Position numbers and translations under genes: made by a program | Shown: positions 61,242-64,000 of the stretch, one piece after another | Layout: each line of letters opens with the position of its first letter | How positions within the stretch are numbered: position 1 is the stretch's first letter | Origin: an uncultured Lachnospiraceae bacterium | GTDB taxonomy: Bacteria; Bacillota; Clostridia; Lachnospirales; Lachnospiraceae | Direction of reading: 5' to 3' | NCBI GenBank assembly: GCA_910588285.1 | Contig: CAJUQB010000001.1 | Location: 55,565 to 119,564 of the forward strand | DNA: 64,000 nucleotides | Notes under the pieces: model-generated | Databases searched by the model: none | What the model was told of the DNA's origin: nothing | Seen by the model: the letters and a program-made list of their open reading frames with translations, nothing else

Positions 61242-62423
61242 ATGAGAATCGCAATGTTTACCAACAATTATAAGCCTTATATTGGCGGCGTTCCGGTCTC
61301 CATTGAGCATCTGGCGGCTGCACTGCGGGAACGGGGCCATGAGGTCTATGTATTTGCCCCTACTTATGAGGGACAGGAGGAGGAGCCCTATGTGATCCGC
61401 TATCCCTCCCTGCCGCTGAAGGTGGCCGGTGCGCCGGTGCCAAACGCGCTGACAAAGCTGTTTCTTAAGAAGGTGAAGGAGCTGGAAATCCAGGTGATTC
61501 ATGTACACCACCCGGCCATTGTGGGAAATGTAGCCCTGCACCTGAAGCGAAAGCTGGGCATTCCGGTGGTATTTACCTACCACACCTGTTATGAGCAGTA
61601 TCTCTACTACATCAAGCCTCTGGAACAGCTTGAAAAATGTACGGGAATGGTTCAGCGGTATCTGAAGGGCTTTTGCCAGAAATGTGACCTGCTTCTGGCG
61701 CCAACCCCGGAGATCCGCAGGCATCTGTGGCAAAGCGGGGTGACTGTACCAATCGGTGTGTTGCCTACTGGAATTCCGGGAAGCCGGTTTTACGGGAACG
61801 GGCATCTGCGGTCAAAGCTTTTGGGGGATGCTGACTATCTCTTTATTACCGTTTCCAGGCTTGCAAAGGAGAAAAATCTCTTCTACCAGCTGTCGGAGCT
61901 GGCCATCCTGAAGGAGCTCCTGTCAGCCCAGGGCAAAACCTTCCGCCATCTTATTATCGGCGGCGGCCCGGGGGAGGAGGAGTTGAAAAAGGAGGCAAAA
62001 AGGCTTAAGATAGAGGAGAATCTGATTTTTACAGGAAATATTCCCAATGATGCCATTCCGGATTACCTGGCCGCATCGGATCTGTTTCTGTTTACTTCCA
62101 AATCCGAGACACAGGGGATTGTGATCCTGGAGGCCATGGCTGCAGGGCTTCCGGTGGCAGCGGTGGATGCAACCGGCGTTCGGAATGTGGTGGTATCCGG
62201 AAGGAATGGGATGCTCTGCCCCGAGGGCAGCGGCTGGCTGGCGGATACGATTCTGACCCTGTTAAGATGCCCGGAGAAATACAGGCGGATGCAGCAGGCA
62301 GCGGTGGAGACGGCAAGGGCCTACAGCGAGGAGCTGGTGGCAGAGCGGGCGGAAAGCTATTACCGAAGTGTGGAGGGACGTAAGTTATGGAGCAACCAAA
62401 TGCAAAGGAATTTCACATATTGA
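61242..62423 (+). CDS. Family 4 glycosyltransferase, probably glycolipid synthase
   Basis: 393 residues. GT-B fold: N-terminal MRIAMFTNNYKPYIGGVPVSIE with the Gly-rich acceptor loop, VHVHHPAIVGN, and the C-terminal nucleotide-sugar domain (FITVSRLAKEKN, LIIGGGPGEEEL, FTGNIPNDAIPDYLAASDLFLFTSKSETQGIVILEAMAAGLPVAA) carrying the EX7E motif. It resembles diacylglycerol glucosyltransferases. ATG 61242 is preceded by GGGGGTG. It follows dedA and overlaps the OmpR-type regulator by 37 bp, so all are probably one operon. Confidence 0.9.
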   Translation: MRIAMFTNNYKPYIGGVPVSIEHLAAALRERGHEVYVFAPTYEGQEEEPYVIRYPSLPLKVAGAPVPNALTKLFLKKVKELEIQVIHVHHPAIVGNVALHLKRKLGIPVVFTYHTCYEQYLYYIKPLEQLEKCTGMVQRYLKGFCQKCDLLLAPTPEIRRHLWQSGVTVPIGVLPTGIPGSRFYGNGHLRSKLLGDADYLFITVSRLAKEKNLFYQLSELAILKELLSAQGKTFRHLIIGGGPGEEELKKEAKRLKIEENLIFTGNIPNDAIPDYLAASDLFLFTSKSETQGIVILEAMAAGLPVAAVDATGVRNVVVSGRNGMLCPEGSGWLADTILTLLRCPEKYRRMQQAAVETARAYSEELVAERAESYYRSVEGRKLWSNQMQRNFTY

Positions 62424-63103
62424 TTGTGGAGGATGACGCGGAGATTCGGGACGGTATTGAGATCTTCCTGATGAGCCAGGGCTATCAGGTATCAAAGGCA
62501 GCCAATGGCATAGAGGGGCTGGCTGTGATTGAGCGGCAGGAGATCCATCTGGCCATTGTGGACATCATGATGCCGCGGATGAATGGCATTACCATGACCA
62601 TGAAGCTGCGGGAAACCCATGATTTTCCGGTGATTATGCTGTCAGCCAAATCTGAGGAGACGGACAAGGTGATGGGCTTAAATATCGGTGCAGATGACTA
62701 TGTCACCAAGCCCTTTACTCCGCTGGAGCTGATGGCCCGGGTGAATTCCCAGCTGCGGCGTTACACCCGGTTTCGGAATAAAAACGGCCAGGAGCAGGAG
62801 GAACGGGTTCATATCAATGGCGGCCTGGAGCTGAATGAGGATACGGTGGAGGTGCTGGTGGACGGCAAGCCGGTGAAGCTGACTCCGATCGAATTTAAAA
62901 TATTAGCGCTATTGATGAAGCATGTGGGGCGTGTGTTTTCCACAGACGAGATCTATGAGCGTGTCTGGAATGAGAAGGCTGTCAATACGGACAGCATTAT
63001 GGTGCATGTGAGGAATATTCGGGAAAAGATTGAGATCAACCCGAAGGAACCGGAATATTTAAAGGTGGTGTGGGGTGTTGGATACAAAATTGAGAAAAAG
63101 TAG
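62387..63103 (+). CDS. OmpR/PhoB-type response regulator
   Basis: 238 residues. The receiver has the acidic pair in VEDDAEI, phospho-Asp59 in IVDIMMPRMNG, Thr/Ser in MLSAKSEE, and Lys in YVTKPFTPLEL. The winged-helix output domain ends in TDSIMVHVRNIREKIE and YLKVVWGVGYKIEKK. ATG 62387 lies within the glycosyltransferase end, with GAGGG upstream. It overlaps the sensor kinase gene by 29 bp and is its partner. Confidence 0.95.
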   Translation: MEQPNAKEFHILIVEDDAEIRDGIEIFLMSQGYQVSKAANGIEGLAVIERQEIHLAIVDIMMPRMNGITMTMKLRETHDFPVIMLSAKSEETDKVMGLNIGADDYVTKPFTPLELMARVNSQLRRYTRFRNKNGQEQEERVHINGGLELNEDTVEVLVDGKPVKLTPIEFKILALLMKHVGRVFSTDEIYERVWNEKAVNTDSIMVHVRNIREKIEINPKEPEYLKVVWGVGYKIEKK

Positions 63104-63956
63104 AATTTTGCGCGGATGCTTAGGGCTTCTGGCAGTGATTTTGGCGGCAGTTGTCAATCTGGGGCTGTTCCAGGGGATTTTTCAGGAGGGACAGAAACAT
63201 TGGGAGCAGGAGAACGATGTTGAGGATGAGTACCGGATGATGGTCTACCAGGAGCTTCTGGATCCGATTTATAAGGGCAGCTATATTTTGAATATTGAGA
63301 ATGCGGGCAGCTATGAGGCAATGTACAGTCAGGCCCTGATGCAGGAATGGGATCAGTATTTCAGCCTGGTGCGCGACCGGGTAGATTATTATGCAACCAA
63401 TGGGGACGGGAGCCGTACCTGTTCCAACAATTCCAACAATCTGGGAGGGATCCTCCTGACAGAAGAGCTTTCGCGGCAGATGATCAATCGGCTCTCAGCT
63501 CATTACAGCCTCTGCTTTCGCATACATTTTGATGCTGAGGGCATCATGACGGTGGAGAGTATTTTTGAGGAGCCGGGAAAGGGTGAGGGGGACTGGCTGA
63601 TCAAGAACCTGCAGTCCATTGACCGGGATAACCAGAATCTGACCCAGGATGTCTATGTGGATGAAAGCATGGACTGGATGCCCCAGAAGGTGGAGCGGCC
63701 AAAGGACTTCACCATTGTGTGGGGGATCCCCTATGAATACCTCCATACCTTCTCTGCCGAGGCAGAGAATATGAGCTATTGGGAACGGCTCAGCTATTAT
63801 CAGCGATATGGCGGCTTCCTGCTGCTTGCCGGCACCCTTGGGGCGCTGCTGCTTGCTGCGGTACTGCTGACCTCTAAGCATATTTGGAAGGAACGGATCA
63901 GCTACCACAGGCCAGGATTTTGTTATGGGGCGGAGCTGGGGGTGCTGGCAATCTGA
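63075..63956 (+). CDS. Sensor kinase N-terminal part, apparently truncated
   Basis: 293 residues from GTG 63075. One membrane helix at ~10-32 (LGLLAVILAAVVNLGLF), a ~200-residue extracellular sensor region, and a second helix at ~258-280 (GGFLLLAGTLGALLLAAVLL). HAMP, phospho-His and ATPase domains are missing: the frame stops at TGATAG after GVLAI. The rest of a kinase would be expected beyond the window edge, so the stop may be a frameshift, an insertion or an error near 63950. It overlaps the response-regulator gene and is its likely partner. Confidence 0.7.
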   Translation: MLDTKLRKSRILRGCLGLLAVILAAVVNLGLFQGIFQEGQKHWEQENDVEDEYRMMVYQELLDPIYKGSYILNIENAGSYEAMYSQALMQEWDQYFSLVRDRVDYYATNGDGSRTCSNNSNNLGGILLTEELSRQMINRLSAHYSLCFRIHFDAEGIMTVESIFEEPGKGEGDWLIKNLQSIDRDNQNLTQDVYVDESMDWMPQKVERPKDFTIVWGIPYEYLHTFSAEAENMSYWERLSYYQRYGGFLLLAGTLGALLLAAVLLTSKHIWKERISYHRPGFCYGAELGVLAI

Positions 63957-64000
63957 TAGCCGGAAAACAATGCCGTTGAATCACAATCCCTGCCATAATA

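Overview
The window looks like a chromosomal segment of a gut-type Lachnospiraceae bacterium (class Clostridia, phylum Bacillota). This is inferred from strong Shine-Dalgarno sites with some GTG starts, RibU behind an FMN riboswitch, YesM/YesN-type two-component pairs, AraC regulators fused to a GH39-like domain, DUF1700 and DUF4190 membrane proteins, and the housekeeping set (typA, ileS, glgP, dnaE, pfkA). No rRNA, tRNA, CRISPR array or intact insertion sequence was seen. Most of the window has moderate GC. Two blocks are clearly richer in AT: the toxin-antitoxin/ABC neighbourhood near 24.5-28.7 kb and the cassette at 48.95-53.95 kb.

Layout. 0.1-8.3 kb: a SpoIID-like/peptidoglycan-binding protein, a DUF1700 membrane protein, a large orphan protein with a cyclic-nucleotide-binding-like head, a Ser/Asn/Gln pentapeptide-repeat miniprotein, a rhodanese, riboswitch-controlled ribU, and a broken ABC exporter behind an elaborate leader that encodes the peptide MVRLR. 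8.3-12 kb (minus): MutS-like membrane ATPase and typA. 12.2-19.3 kb (plus): DUF4190 protein, ileS, glgP, thuA-like. 19.3-24.4 kb: an AraC regulator fused to a GH39-like domain that seems to lack both catalytic glutamates, divergent from a sugar-binding lipoprotein whose 3' end collides with a metallo-beta-lactamase-fold gene. 24.4-28.7 kb: an ABC gene remnant, a Phd/RelE-type toxin-antitoxin pair with a 34-bp palindromic operator, and a two-gene ABC exporter, one half of which has lost its signature motif and Walker B. 28.7-35.3 kb: MBL protein, two Gfo/Idh/MocA oxidoreductases, divergent AraC regulator, MATE pump, EF-hand protein. 35.5-48.7 kb: M32 carboxypeptidase, MFS transporter, two related beta-helix proteins (one cytosolic, one lipoprotein) around a VOC protein, then solute-binding lipoprotein, YesM-type kinase, YesN-type regulator and a dehydrogenase.

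48.95-53.95 kb holds the most interesting unit: four tightly packed genes encoding a kinase with two GHKL ATPase domains, a stand-alone receiver, an HNH endonuclease, and a TaqI/Eco57I-like adenine methyltransferase interrupted by a frameshift in a run of seven T. I infer a signalling-controlled restriction-modification or anti-phage system.

54-64 kb returns to core genes: dnaE, pfkA, a TrmH/SpoU methyltransferase, an unknown protein, DedA, a family-4 glycosyltransferase, an OmpR-type regulator and a sensor kinase that stops after its second membrane segment near the right edge.

Several genes carry lesions (ABC exporters at 6.8 and 25.3 kb, the 23.5-kb junction, the methyltransferase, the last kinase). 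These could be genuine decay, phase variation or assembly error. Family assignments come from reading motifs; no database search was possible.
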